Below are positions 1 through 11,030 of a stretch of DNA of 64,000 nt, piece after piece. How positions within the stretch are numbered: position 1 is the stretch's first letter; every line of letters starts with the position of its first letter. The stretch is from Dama dama (lineage: Eukaryota; Chordata; Mammalia; Artiodactyla; Cervidae). The DNA lies in assembly GCF_033118175.1 (NCBI RefSeq), contig NC_083693.1, positions 57,901,981 through 57,965,980 on the forward strand. Reading direction: 5' to 3'. Below the pieces are notes generated by a model. That model made no database searches. It had not been told where the DNA came from and was given only the letters and a program-made list of their open reading frames with translations. The position numbers and the translations under genes are program-made.

Positions 1-429
1 AGATTCACAGTAGCAGTTATCCCTCTTTGAACTTATCATTGATAGTTTATATGAAGAAGTGACAGCTGAGCCCTGACTTCAAAGATTCACATCAGTGGGG
101 GTAAAGGAAAGAGTCCAAGCTGAGAGGTCAGTGTGAACATTCGCACATAGTGTTGGAATGTGGAAAATATTCTCTGTAGGAGAAAATATTTTTGTTTCAG
201 CCAGTGGAAGATACGTGGTTGTTAGAATTTAGAACTGATACTTGGGTATGGCCAGTTTGTTGAAGGCATGGCTTCAGAATTTAGAGACATTATTTTGGAA
301 ACATTTATGGTCTGGGGGCAATAAGGAGGTAATTACAACTCTTAATTGTAATTTCCCAGTTACAAGGAAATAGGAAAATACTTTTTGGAAATATAAATTA
401 AAAGGCTAGAAGATTGTGATAGGTTTTAG
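1..429. other. unassigned AT-rich DNA
   Basis: No open frame of note and no repeat I can name. Confidence 0.4.
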
Positions 430-545
430 GGATAGAAATAATATATCTGGTAACAGATTAAAAATGAAGGTGAGAAAAGAGTCAAAGATAACTGATGTCA
501 AACTTGAAGTCTTTGGGACTGTTATGCTTTAATAAAATGCGAGGA
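430..545 (-). repeat. ancient L2 LINE fragment (antisense)
   Basis: The stretch around 475-530 resembles the antisense strand of the L2 reverse-transcriptase region as I recall its consensus. It is heavily diverged and very short. The same family recurs near 4045, 5990, 16795 and perhaps 63770. Low-level similarity only. Confidence 0.4.
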
Positions 546-626
546 AAAGCAAACAGCAGATTTTAAAGAAGAAATTACTGTTTGTTTTGGATATCGTGAT
601 TTTCAAGTAGTGGTATGTTATTAGAG

Positions 627-848
627 GGGCTTCCCCAATGGCTCAGTGGGTAAAGAATCCACCTGTAATACAGGAGACATGGGAGATGTGGGTTCGACCC
701 CTGGGTTGGGAAGATCTGCTCAAGGAGGTAATGGCACCCCACTCGAGTATTCTTGCCAGGAAAATCCCGTGGACAGGAGTCTGGCAGGCTACAGTCCAGA
801 GGGTCACAAAGAGTTGGACATAACTGAGCAACTAAGCATGCATGCATC
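627..848 (+). mobile_element. Bov-tA SINE with 9-bp TSD
   Basis: Complete tRNA-headed ruminant SINE. The tRNA-derived head begins GGGCTTCCCCAATGGCTCAG, followed by the Bov-A body (CACCCCACTCGAGTATTCTTG) and a tail reading AGTTGGACATAACTGAGC. A perfect 9-bp target duplication TTATTAGAG flanks it at 618-626 and 849-857, which fixes both ends. Short open frames inside it are chance and code for nothing. Confidence 0.93.
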
Positions 849-871
849 TTATTAGAGAGCCATTGTATTCA

Positions 872-995
872 TCATGATAATTTGCCTATATTATAGATGA
901 TAAATTAAGTCTAAAAGAGGCTAAGGTCACATGATCTTGAGCTATGTAGCAGACATTTGAAGTCGGTTTTGTCTAAAACAGCAGCTCTTTTCTAT
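872..995 (-). repeat. MIR SINE fragment
   Basis: Resembles the MIR core read antisense: TTATAGATGATAAATTAAG stands where the consensus has an ACAGATGAGGAAACTGAGG-like segment, followed by AAGGTCACATGATC. Old and diverged. Confidence 0.55.
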
Positions 996-1138
996 AAAGC
1001 ACATGTTTCTTTTTGTCAGTGTAAGTATGACTGGTTGTATTTAGTAAAGGACTCGAGAATGTGCAAGAAAGCCCAGACAGGCCAGGCTGCTCGCTTTCTC
1101 CTACAATTTCTACTACTTGGAACATATCATTCAACCAC

Positions 1139-1228
1139 AGTGAGTTTCAATGTAGTTTTAAAATGTGGATAATAGCACCCACCCTAGGCTTCTTGAAAGG
1201 ATTATATGTAATACTGTTTTAATAAGTT
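1139..1228 (+). repeat. MIR SINE fragment
   Basis: Matches the MIR 3' half in sense: TAAAATGTGGATAATAGCAC, then a CACCCTAGGCTTCTTGAAAG segment that parallels the consensus around the GTTGTTGTGAGGATT part. The BovB fragment begins just after it. Confidence 0.6.
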
Positions 1229-1231
1229 GAA

Positions 1232-2482
1232 GTAACATCAGAATTCTCCAAGCCAGACTTCAACAGTATGTGAACCATGAATTTCCAGATGCTCAAGCTG
1301 GATTTAGAAAAGGCAGAGGAACCAGAGATCAAATTGCCAACATCCACTGGATCATCAAAAAAGCAACAGAGTTCAAGAAAAACATCTACTTCTGCTTTAT
1401 TGGCTATACCAAAGCCTTTGACTGTGTGGATCACAGCGAACTATGGAAAATTCTGAAAGAGATGGGAATAGCAGGCCATCTGACCTGCCTCTTGAGAAAC
1501 CTGTAGGCAGGTCAGGAAGCAACAGTTAGAGCTGGACATGGAACAACAGACTGGTTCCAAATCAGGAAAGGAGTATGTCAAGGCTGTATATCATCACCAT
1601 GCTTATTTAACTTATGTGCAGAGTACATCATGAGAAACGCTGGGCTGGAGGAAGCACAAGCTGGAATCAAGATTGCCGGGAGAAATATCAATAACCTCAG
1701 ATATGCAGATGACACCACCCTTATGGCAGAGAGTGAAGAAGAACTAAAGAGCTTCTTGATAAAAGTGAAAGAGGAGAGTGAAAAAGTTGGCTTAAAGCTC
1801 AATATTCAGAAAACTAAGATCATGGCATCCAGTCCCATCACTTCATGGCAAATAGATGGGGAAACAATGGAAACAATAGCAGACTTTATTTTTGGGGGTT
1901 CCAAAATCACTGCAGATGGTAACTGCACCCATGAAATTAAAAGACATTTGCTCCTTGGAAGAAAAGCTATGACCAACCTAGACAGCATATTAAAAAGCAG
2001 AGACATTACTTTGTCAACAAAGGTCCATTTAGTCAAAGCTATCGTTTTTTTCAGTAGTCGTGTATGGATGTGAGAGTTGGACTATAAAGAAAGCTGAGCA
2101 CCGAAGAATTGATGCTTTTGAACTGTGGTGTTGGAGAAGACTCTTGAGAGTCCCTTGGACTGCAAGGAGATCCAACCAGTCCATCCTAAAGGAAATCAGT
2201 CCTGAGTATTCATTGAAAAGACTGATGCTGAAGCCTGAAGTTCCAATACTTTGGCCACCTGATGCGAAGAACTGACTCATTTGAAAAGACCCTGATGCTG
2301 GGAAAGATTGAAGGCAGGAAGAGAAGGGGACAACAGAGGATAAGATGTTTGGGTGGCATCACCAACTCGATGGACATGAGTTTGAGTAAACTCTGGGAGT
2401 TGGTGATGGACAGGGAGGCCTCGTGTGCTACAGTCCATGGGTTTGCAAAGAGTTGGACATGACTGAGCGACTGAACTGAACT
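1232..2482 (+). mobile_element. BovB LINE, 5'-truncated, 1.25 kb
   Basis: 3' part of a BovB (RTE-clade) retrotransposon, covering the reverse-transcriptase palm to the 3' end. It stops at the characteristic GAGCGACTGAACTGAACT tail followed by an A-run. It lacks the 5' end and endonuclease region and is broken in several frames. The oldest-looking of the two plus-strand copies in this window; no clear TSD seen. Confidence 0.92.
1270..2455 (+). pseudogene. BovB ORF2 reverse transcriptase remnant
   Basis: Degenerate coding remnant of the BovB polyprotein. Successive fragments in different frames cover 1270-1506 (fingers and early palm, including AFDCVDHSELWKILKEMG), 1630-2073 (palm with the catalytic motif YADD in NLRYADDTTLMAESEEELK, then the thumb) and 2262-2462 (basic C-terminal region with RKRRGQQRIR). 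The intact family protein is around 1,000 residues with an N-terminal AP-type endonuclease, which is absent here. Frame breaks near 1506, 1630 and 2073 rule out function. Confidence 0.85.
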
Positions 2483-4044
2483 AAAAAAAATATAGAATTT
2501 TATGTAAGACTGGAAAAAAGTGGGTCCTATCCACAGACCATAAATATCAATGGTTTTTTGCTAGGCCAATATATATGACATGACATTGAAGGGTGACATC
2601 AACTTTTGATTCATATTTCTTAAGAAGGTGAGTTATGAAAACAAAGATCCTGTTACATCTTTGGAGGCCACAGAGATCAAGACAGTGTGATATTATAGAA
2701 CAGACTGAGAATTCTAGCTTTGGCCTTTTTGCACTCCACTGTATCAGTGGTTTCAAAAGTGAACTACCCTTTACTTGTGGGGCAGTCAAATACCTGAGAA
2801 GTGACAGTTAATCACAGTATATAGTTAGAGTATGTGGGCATGTGACAATAAAGGTAAAAATTGTAACCTCCCCCTATTATGATTCTTGATACAATAGGGA
2901 TAACAACTATTACAGCAACTTCAAGAAACAGTTTGAACAAGATCTCATATTTGTGTCAGGGAAGCTGGTGCTGGTGCATAGGACTCTCTAGAAACAAGAG
3001 AATCTACACATAGAAAACCTTTATGTCCTGGACAGTCAGTGGTTCAGCTACCTTCCTCTCCTTTGAAGAGGCTGGGTTACTGAGCTAGTAGCATAAATTG
3101 GCATCATCTCCCATCATGGCAAACACAGACCTCCCATTTTAGGGGTAAAGGAGTAGGAGAACTTACTTGATTTAGTGTTTGTTTCTAGGAGTTATTCCAG
3201 AATCTTCCTGTCTTTCTTCTGTGAAGGATGACAAATACCTCTGCGTATATTAGAATAGTGATGAACTCTGTTTCTTGCTCTCTAGATATGTTTTATCAGA
3301 TACTGGCACATCTCATCTCAATGGAATTGAAAATCTTTATATTTGTGTGGCTTAGGGGAAATAGGTCATCTTATTTGCTTTGATTTGAATATTAGTCTAT
3401 TGCAAATGAACCAAAAAAAAAAAAAAAGTGTTCCACATGTTCTGTGTCAGTTCATTCCCATTATCAGTGCACTACATAGTTGTTTGGGACCAAAGGTCAA
3501 GTTACAATTAGCGTACTATTTCAATTCCTCCACTTCTTGGTATGTATTCCTTTGCTTGAATCCTCTTGGGAAATAGTGTGACAGCCAGGACCAAGTCAGG
3601 ACCCAGGGTAATGTCGATCTCCTAGTCAAAAGCCTGGTGACATCTTGTAAATATATGAAAAGAATTCACATACTTGTAAAGCTTTATTATAAGGCACAGA
3701 AATGGAACCAATCTCTGTATTGGGACAAAAATCATAGACCTTTGAAAAGTGTTTCCATAAGAAATAAGAGAAGTTTGAATATCTTCTACTTATTTATTTA
3801 TTAAAGTTCAGAAGGACATTTGATGAGATCGAATAGCTTAAAAGGATAGTTGTGAAAAGTATAATAAAGGTTATTGTAGAGAAAAATGTGATTGAAATTT
3901 CTGCTTTAAAAGTGCACTTGGAGGGAGTAAATATAAGACAGGGTAATAGAAAAGCCCATTTTGTGAAATAGAGGATAAAGTTAAGAAATTAATGAATCAT
4001 AAAGGCAAAACATAGAAGATACGGAATAGATCTCAGATGCCCAA
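2483..4044. other. unassigned DNA with an A15 run
   Basis: No gene or nameable repeat. A run of 15 A lies at 3413-3427 without a recognisable retrotransposon 3' end beside it. Confidence 0.4.
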
Positions 4045-4335
4045 TGTAGTCTCATTTAATTAATCTTTTTACATATTTATTGATTATTATAATTTTATAT
4101 AAAGCACTATCCTGATTGTTTGGGACCTAACACTTAGCATAGCAGACACTATCCTTTTTCTGAAAGAGGCTAAAGTCAAGCAAATGAAATGGAAAATTAA
4201 GTAATTATGGTAAAACATGATAAATTGTCTGATCAGGTAAGTATAGATTGCTAACAGAGTGAATAATGTTTATATGAGAGTACTCTTAATAGGATCACAG
4301 AGTCTTCTCAGAGAAAATGATATTTAAAATGAGAT
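4045..4335 (-). repeat. L2 LINE 3' end (antisense), interrupted
   Basis: TTTATTGATTATTATAATTTTATATAAAGCACTATCCTG region parallels the antisense L2 3' end, which reads TTTATTGAGCRCCTACTATG in the consensus. A downstream block near 4290-4330 resembles the next antisense L2 segment. Diverged; boundaries approximate. Confidence 0.45.
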
Positions 4336-4433
4336 CTGAAATATGATAGTAGGTAGAGAAAGAAATGATATGTAGGATTTCAGAGAAAATACCATGTATA
4401 ATACACCATTAGGTCCATGTAGAGGAGAGAACA

Positions 4434-4654
4434 GGCTTCCCTGGTAGCTCAAATGGTAAGCAATCCGCCGGTAATGCAGGAGACCTGGGTTTGATCCCTG
4501 GTTTGGGAAGATCCCCGGGAGAAGGGAATGGATACCCACTCCAGTATTCTTGCCCGGAGAATTCCATGGCAGGAGGAGTCTGACAGTCTACCGTTCACAG
4601 GGTTTCAAAGAGTCAGATACAACTGAGAGCCTAACACGCACTTTTCACACACAA
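4434..4654 (+). mobile_element. Bov-tA SINE, first of a same-site pair
   Basis: tRNA-headed Bov-tA starting GGCTTCCCTGGTAGCTCAAA with a body reading GATACCCACTCCAGTATTC. The 11-bp target AGGAGAGAACA precedes it at 4423-4433, and a one-base variant AGGAGAGAGCA follows at 4655-4665, where the next SINE begins. Confidence 0.93.
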
Positions 4655-4665
4655 AGGAGAGAGCA

Positions 4666-4881
4666 GGGCTTCCCAGGTGGCTCAGTGGTAAAAGAATGTA
4701 CATGCCAAGCCAAAGACATGGGTTTGATCCCTGGGTTGGGAAGATGTGCTGGAGAAGGAATTGCAACCCACTCCAGTATTCTTGCCTGGAAAATCTTGTG
4801 GACAGAGGAGCCTGGTGGGCTGCAGTCCATGGGGTCACAAAAGAGTCAGACACAACTTAGTGACTAAACAATGACAACAAG
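4666..4881 (+). mobile_element. Bov-tA SINE, second of a same-site pair
   Basis: Second Bov-tA in the same direction, starting GGGCTTCCCAGGTGGCTCAG. Flanked by AGGAGAGAGCA (4655-4665) and AGGAGAGAACA (4882-4892), so three copies of one target sequence bracket the two SINEs. Confidence 0.93.
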
Positions 4882-4892
4882 AGGAGAGAACA

Positions 4893-5404
4893 CAGCACAT
4901 TGAAAGAAATGAAAAACATTCTGTTTTTGGTTGAACAGATGGTCCATTTCTTTCGGCTGTGTAATTCACTGGGTTAAGCTTAATTAGGCCAGATACTGGC
5001 AAACTCTGACTCAAGCCAAAAATTAAGAAGCGGTAGCAGGAGCCAGTGTGTCTAGAGACCTGCATTTCTTACTGTGACTGCACAAAAATTGAGTGCACAC
5101 AGACAGGAAATTATTAGATTTCACAGGACTTTGACACATTCTAGTAGTTTATTGCAATTTCTTATTTTTGATCATAGATGTTGTGTTCTTGGATCTATGA
5201 ACATCCTCCATTACTTTGATTAGAGTGCATTGAAAGCAAATATCTTCCAAAATTAATTTTTAATTAATTTTTCTGTGAGATATCTCTGCATCAAATGCAT
5301 CTTTTATTTATCCTGAACCTTGAATACTGTATTTCCCAATTTTTAATCTACCAAACACTGAAATCTTCACTATAACTCTGTAAAGTCAGCGCTATTTTTT
5401 TTTT
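4893..5404. other. unassigned AT-rich DNA
   Basis: No gene or nameable repeat seen; a T-rich run sits at 5394-5405. Confidence 0.4.
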
Positions 5405-5530
5405 TAAACATTTATTACTTTACCCATGAGAAAACTAAGACACGGGGAGCTTGAGTTACTGGCCAAAGTCTTCAGAGCTAGAAGAGTGGGGATAGTTTTC
5501 AGATACATTTATTCTAAGTGCAGAGCTACC
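5405..5530 (-). repeat. MIR SINE fragment
   Basis: TTACTTTACCCATGAGAAAA and the following CTAAGACACGGGGAGCTTGA match the antisense MIR core (ACAGATGAGGAAACTGAGG then CAGAGAGGTTAAG in the consensus). Confidence 0.6.
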
Positions 5531-5989
5531 TTCTTAATGACTATATTTTAAAAAACCTATCTATAGATAATTTTTTAAAGTAATATCATTGCTGATTTAA
5601 GAAATGTGAGGGAATGAGAAAAACAGACAAGATAAAGGAAATTAGTGAAGAAAGAAGAAAATAGAAAATTTATCTGAGCTGAAACAAGAAGTTTATTTCA
5701 CCAAATGCCACCATATACTCCCTATAATGAAATATGTGTGTTTATGAGACTGTGTAGCTCTTCTTTAAGCATCTAGGCCAAAAATTTATATTTTAAAAAG
5801 AAGTAGATTGATAACAGTTTTTTTCCTGTAATTTGAAAATTTTTTCTAAATTTATTGAGATTATTCTTTCACATTTTCATGTGAAATATAATCTCAGAGT
5901 TTTGTACACAGAAACTATATGAATATTGTGTGAGATACAGCACAGAAGAAATTGTACCATTAACATATTCTTCATGAAAATGCCTCTGG
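5531..5989. other. unassigned AT-rich DNA
   Basis: Nothing recognisable on either strand. Confidence 0.4.
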
Positions 5990-6345
5990 ATGAAGAATGC
6001 AAACTAGTAAAGTGAGCGCTAACTAGGATGGAGTTCAAAGTCCTTATAGTGAGTGGTAGAAGTCTTGTGGATGAGAGGCATTAAAAGGCAGCCAGGGTGA
6101 CTGGAACCAGGAGAGGAGATGCTATGGCAAGAAACAGACCTGAAGAAGTAGAATGGCGAATTAGATCAGATAGGGCTTCATAAGCCAAGTTAAGCCATTT
6201 AGTGAAAATAGTGAGATGCCAATAGAAAACATTAAGAAGAATCACATTTAGGTTTCAAAATAATCTTTGTTTCTAGTGTGGAGAATGGTAGCAAAGGTGC
6301 TGAAAACGAGTAGACAGAAGTCAAGTCGCTCTGGGATAATTCTAG
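5990..6345 (-). repeat. L2 LINE fragment (antisense)
   Basis: GGGTGACTGGAACCAGGAGA, AGATAGGGCTTCATAAGCCA and AATCTTTGTTTCTAGTGTGG occur in the order expected for the antisense L2 consensus (GGCCAGTGTGGCTGGAGC, GGGCCTTGTAGGCCATGG, ATCACTCTGGCTGCTGTG). The copy at 16795 covers the same part of the element. Confidence 0.5.
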
Positions 6346-6733
6346 TGTTTTTAATATCACCCTTTTTGTTTACTGTTACTCATAGTAACCCATGTAATGC
6401 AAAAATAGAAATATTTAAAAAATTAAAATTATATCTGAATGTTACAATAGTATTTTCATTTTTTAATAATCATATGAATATCTTCTGAGTAAATCCAACA
6501 AATGAACTGAAACATTATCACAAATTAAAGCTCAGTAAGATCATAGGTTAGAAGTATACATAGTTTCTTTAATAGTGTGAACTAACCAAAGCTTCTTAAC
6601 CTAACATCTGTCATAAAAATATATCCCAGATTAAACATGTGTTACAAGAAAAAATTAAAATTGGTAAAAAATGTACCTGCCAATATTTCTCAAACGTATT
6701 TGAAATGCTTTTTTCTTGTACTAAACTCAAGGT
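6346..6733. other. unassigned AT-rich DNA
   Basis: Nothing recognisable. Confidence 0.4.
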
Positions 6734-6742
6734 AGAAACTAT

Positions 6743-6939
6743 GAGGGAAGTGGTAGTCGCATAGCTATGTCCGACTGTTTGCGACCCCATGGACTGTAGC
6801 CTGCCAGGCTTCTCTGTCCGGACAAGAATACTGGAGTGGGTTGCCATTTCCTTCTCCAGGGTCTTCCCAACCCAAGGATTGAACTGGGTCTCCTGCATTG
6901 CAGGCAGATTCTTTACTATCTGAGCCACTAGGGAAGCCG
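6743..6939 (-). mobile_element. Bov-tA SINE with 9-bp TSD
   Basis: Antisense Bov-tA: GCGACCCCATGGACTGTAGC near the left end, GGTCTCCTGCATTGCAGG and GAGCCACTAGGGAAGCC at the right (the tRNA-derived head). AGAAACTAT repeats at 6734-6742 and 6940-6948. Confidence 0.93.
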
Positions 6940-6972
6940 AGAAACTATATGGGAATGTAACTGATAACAAAA

Positions 6973-7088
6973 TGCTGCTGCTGCTGCTAAGTCGCTTCAG
7001 TCGTGTCCGACTCTGTGCGACCCCATAGACGGCAGCCCACCAGGCTCCCCCATCCCTGGGATTCTCCAGGCAAGAAGACTGGAGTGAG
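6973..7088 (-). mobile_element. Bov-A SINE monomer with 8-bp TSD
   Basis: Antisense Bov-A body without the tRNA head: a (GCT)n start, GTCGCTTCAGTCGTGTCCGA, CATAGACGGCAGCCCACC and CAGGCAAGAAGACTGGAG. TAACAAAA repeats at 6965-6972 and 7089-7096, so this is a complete insertion that is 5'-truncated. Confidence 0.92.
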
Positions 7089-7096
7089 TAACAAAA

Positions 7097-7511
7097 CAAT
7101 GAAGTACGCATAAAACAAAACAAAGGAAATGTCACCATTGCTAAAGAAAAGTTTTGAGTCATGTGCATTAAGGTGCTCAGGCAATCTGTGAGAATTTATG
7201 AAGCTGTGAAGAAAAGGAAGACATTCTCTGAATGAACCTGTGGATTTATATATAGGAGCATAATAAACAAGAGCAGATGACTATGGAGACAGAAAATGCA
7301 GTTCAACAGGGGAGGGGAGAAACAGTATCATGGAATGCAAAAAGTTAATGAGTTTCAGTGGTAAAATGTCTTCAAATGATTTGAAGGCTACTTAGGAACT
7401 TGAGAAAAATTAGAACTAGTCGTTGAGTGGTCATACGTTGAGGGGTCATGATGACAAGTAATTACATGGTTTATTTGGAGATATTTAAACTAAGTAAAAT
7501 AGATCATTAAT
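7097..7511. other. unassigned DNA
   Basis: No gene. Faintly repeat-like sequence that I cannot place; a weak L2 resemblance around 7390-7460 was not strong enough to call. Confidence 0.35.
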
Positions 7512-7513
7512 TG

Positions 7514-9879
7514 TAGACACATCTCGGAGATATTGTGGCTTTGTTTCCAGAACACAGAGATAAAGTAAATATTAAAATAAAGTGGGTGACACATATTTTG
7601 ATTTTCTAATGCACAGAAAAGTTATGTTTATACTATACTGCAATTGAGTATAGTATAAAGTCTCCGATAGCATTATGTCTAAAATAAACAATGCACTTAA
7701 CCTTGATTAAAAATAATTTATTGCTACAAGTGCTAAACTTCATCTGAGCCTTCAGTGAATCATAATCTTTTTTGCTTGTGGAAGTTCTTGCCTCCAAGTA
7801 GATGGCTGCTGACTGACTGATCAGGGTGGTTGTTGCTGAAGGTTGGGGTGACTGTGGCAATTTCTTAAAATAAGACAACAATGAAGGTTGCAGCATTGAT
7901 TGATTCTTTGTTTCACAAATAATTTCTCTGTAGTACGCAATGGTTTTTGATGGTATTTCACCCACAGGAGAACTCTCAAAATTGAAGTCAATCCTCTCAA
8001 ACTCTGTTGCTGCTTTAATAGCTGAGTATATGTAATATTCTAAATCCTTTGTTGTTGGTTCAACAATTTTCACAGCGTCTTCACTGGGAGTAGGTTCTAT
8101 CTCAAGAAACCGCTTTCTTTGCTGATCCATAAGAAGCAACTCCTCATCTGTTAAATTTTTATCATCAGATAATAGCAATTTGGTCACATCTTCAGGCTCC
8201 ACTTCTAGTTCTCTTGCTATTTCTACCACATCTGCATTGACTTCCTCCAAGGAAGTCTTGAACTCCTCACAGTCATCCATAAGGAGTAGAATCAATGCCT
8301 TCCAAACTCCTGTTAGTGTTGATATTTTGACCTCTTCCCCTGAGTCACAGATTTTCTTAATGGCATCTAGAATGACGAATCCTTTCCAGGTTTTCAATTT
8401 ACTTTGCCCAGATCCATCAAAAGAATTGGTTTCTTTGGCAGCTATATTGTTATGAAATGTAATTCTTAAACAATATGACTTGAAAGTATAAATAACTCCT
8501 TGTTCCATGCTGCTGAATTCAGGCTGTGTTAGCAGATGTGGAAACAATATTAATCTCATTGTCCATCTCCACCAGAGTTCTTGGGTGACCAGGTGCTTGT
8601 CTTGGCAGTGAGCAGTACCAGTTTGAAATGGTTTTTTTTTTTTTTGGGCTGTAGTTGTCAACAGTGGGCTTAAAATAGTGGATAAACCATATTGTAAGCA
8701 GATGTGCTATTGTCTAGGCTATATTATTCCATTTACAGAGCATAGGCAGAGTAGATTTAACATAACTGTTAAGGGTCCAAGGATTTTCAGAATGGTAAGT
8801 GAGCACTGGCTTCAACTTAAAGTCACCAGTGCATTGGTCTCCAACAGGACAGTTAGCCTGTCTTTTGAAGCTCTAAAGTCAGCCACCAATTTCTCTTCTC
8901 TACCTATCAAAGTCTTCTATTGCATCTTCTTCCGAAAGAAAGCTGTTGTGTCTCCATTGAAAATCTCTTGTTTCGTGTAGCCACCTTTATTAATGACCTC
9001 AGCTAGATCTTCTGAGTAACTTGCTGCAGCTTCAATGTTAGCATTTATGATTTTATGTTATGAAGAGGGCTTCTTCTCTTAAACCTCATGAACCAATCCC
9101 TACTAGCTCCATACTTTTCTTCAGCTTCCTCACCTTTCTCATTCTTCATACAATTGAAGAGAGTTAGGTTAGGGTCTTGCTCTGAATTAGGCTTTGACAT
9201 AAGGGAGTGCTGTGGCTGGCTTGTTCTTCTATCCAGACCACTAAAACTTTCTCCATATCACCTGTAAGGCTGTTTCTTATTCTTATGTTCACTGGAGTAG
9301 TAATTTTAAGTTCCTTCAAGAACTTTTCATTTGCATTCACAACTTGACTGTTTGGCACAAGGCTTAGCTTTTGATCTGTCTCGGCTTTAGACATGACTTC
9401 CTCGCTAAGTTTAGTCATTTGTAGCTTTTGATTTTAAGTGACTCTTTTTGTCACTTAAACAATTAGAGGCTTTTGAAGCTTATTAATTGGCCTATTTTCA
9501 ATACTGTTGTGTCTCAGAGAACAGAAGAACCAGAGGAGAGGGAGAGAGAAAGAGGAATGGCTGATCAGTGGTGGAGTCACAATACGCATAATATTTATCC
9601 ATTGTTTATCATCTTATATGGGCCCAATTCATAGTGCCTCCAAACAAATACAATAGTAACATCAAAAGTCACTGGTCACAGATCGCCATAACAGGCATAG
9701 TAATAATGAAAAAGTTTAAAATACTAGGAGTATTAACAAAATGTGATATAGAGACATAGAATGAGCAAATGTTATTGGAATAGTGGCACTGATAGTCTTG
9801 CTTGATACACAGTTGCCACAAAGCTTCAGTTTGTGAAAAATGTAATATCTGTAAAATGCAATAAAATGAGGTATGAATA
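7514..9879 (-). mobile_element. Tigger1 DNA transposon, nearly full length
   Basis: A pogo/Tigger-family element of about 2.37 kb, close to the roughly 2.4 kb I recall for Tigger1. The left terminus reads TAGACACATCTCGGAGATAT (consensus CAGGCATACCTCGGAGATAT). The right terminus AAAATGAGGTATGAATA is its imperfect inverted repeat, followed by TA at 9880-9881; the left TA has become TG. The transposase is on the minus strand and is disrupted. Divergence from consensus suggests an old, eutherian-age insertion that has long been immobile. Confidence 0.93.
7633..9418 (-). pseudogene. Tigger1 transposase (pogo/CENP-B-like DDE), broken
   Basis: Remnant of a cut-and-paste transposase related to the TIGD/CENP-B proteins. 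The N-terminal piece (9418 down to 9164, starting MTKLSEEVMSKAETDQKLSL) covers the CENP-B-type helix-turn-helix DNA-binding region and ends in VVWIEEQ, the start of the second DNA-binding domain. Frames are broken between about 9164 and 8661, where the first catalytic acidic residues should lie. From 8661 to 7633 the frame is open for 342 codons. Its first 50 or so residues are a shifted or divergent stretch, and from MEQGVIYTFKSY onward it reads in the family frame through the C-terminal part of the DDE domain and an acidic tail (LTDEELLLMDQQRK). The last codons run past the expected stop into the terminal region. No functional protein is expected. Confidence 0.85.
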
Positions 9880-9881
9880 TA

Positions 9882-10750
9882 TATCCATCAACCCAAACAC
9901 ATATACTGTCAAATTTTATGGCATTTTAAATTCAGTGATGTTTGAGTATCTTTTCACTGACACTTGATAAACCAAATTAAATGACAAGGAAAAACTTTGA
10001 ATTATGCATGTAATTGCAAAAAGAAAGAACATAATCAAGGCATGTGAATTTTCATTACATTCTTGAATTTATTTACAATAACTTTATCATTAACTTTCTT
10101 TTGTAAAATGGAGTTCTGTCTGCTTTCATGTCCTCCAAGAGGCACTTTACAAAATAAATAATGGTTGTGAAAACACATTAAAACATTTATAAGAATTTGA
10201 TAGGTACAAGTATTCCTAGTACATCCCAAGTTTCTAATTGTTATGAAGCAAGAATGTAGTAGATAAGTCTCAAATTTCTTGAATCTGTCAGCAGGAGAAT
10301 TTTCTAGTTCTTATACTAAAATGCTATATAAAACTTCAATTGTTATGTAAATTTACAATAAATTAAATAAAAAATGGTTAATTCAGAGTTTGAAGAAATA
10401 ACCACAGAAGAAAATTAAATTGGCTGTTGTTCCATTCTCCTCCTTTCTTCATGCTTGGCCTAACTTTTCCTACTCTTTACTGCAGAGATAAAGAATATGA
10501 AAAATAATATGTCCACTGTACTTTTTCTTTCTAAATTTGCTTTTCTTTACCTATCTTGGGAAAACTTAAGGCCGCTGACTAGATAGGAGCTTGAGTTAGA
10601 AAAATAAATAAGAACAAGCTAGTAATTCTGTTATCAAAGAAATTCTGATCTAATACATATTTTTAAACAAGAAGTAGCTAGTAGTTCTGTTAGCCTCTTT
10701 TATTTACCATAGTGTGTTGAGTAGCATCAGATTCTTCATTCTTTGAGAAT
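9882..10750. other. unassigned AT-rich DNA
   Basis: No gene, SINE or LINE recognised. Sequence complexity is higher than in the simple-repeat stretch that follows. Confidence 0.4.
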
Positions 10751-10754
10751 GAAG

Positions 10755-10785
<31 letters not shown>

Positions 10786-10790
10786 TTATT
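10751..10790. repeat. (TA)n and T-run
   Basis: A TA dinucleotide run of about 11 units leads into a T-run. It probably grew from the poly(A) tail of the antisense L1 to its right. Confidence 0.85.
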
Positions 10791-10990
10791 GATGAAACAG
10801 AATTTTTATTGACATATAGTTGATTTACAATATTAGTTTCAGGTATATAATATAATGGTTCAGTATTTTTATACATTATATACCATTAAAAAGTTATTAA
10901 AAGATAATAATTCCTTGTGCTATACAATATATCATTGTTGCTTGTCTAATTTATACATAGTAATTTGTATCTGTTAATCCCATACCCCTA
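10791..10990 (-). mobile_element. L1 3' end, older cetartiodactyl type
   Basis: Antisense L1 3' UTR: TTTATTGACATATAGTTGAT, TAGTTTCAGGTATATAA and CCTTGTGCTATACAATATAT. The sense counterpart of the same 3' UTR family is seen at 54400-54850, where CTACTGTATAGCACAGGGAA occurs. Confidence 0.75.
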
Positions 10991-11030
10991 ACTTTTTTTT
11001 TTCATTTATTTTTATTAGTTGGAGGCTAAT
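10991..11030 (-). mobile_element. young L1 3' terminus, about 40 bp
   Basis: T-run followed by TTTATTAGTTGGAGGCTAAT, identical to the start of the other young antisense L1 ends at 51960 and 52345. Severely 5'-truncated. Confidence 0.65.

Noticed and set aside
627..700. tRNA-like head of Bov-tA SINEs as tRNA genes
   Set aside because: The heads are tRNA-derived but do not fold into a complete tRNA and are part of SINEs throughout the window.
6611..7168. 185-codon minus-strand open frame
   Set aside because: It runs through two SINE copies and flanking AT-rich DNA; the residues are translated SINE sequence.
7633..8661. 342-codon open frame as a host TIGD-like gene
   Set aside because: It lies wholly inside a transposon with recognisable termini, lacks the N-terminal domain in frame and runs into the terminal region. 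Better called a transposase remnant.
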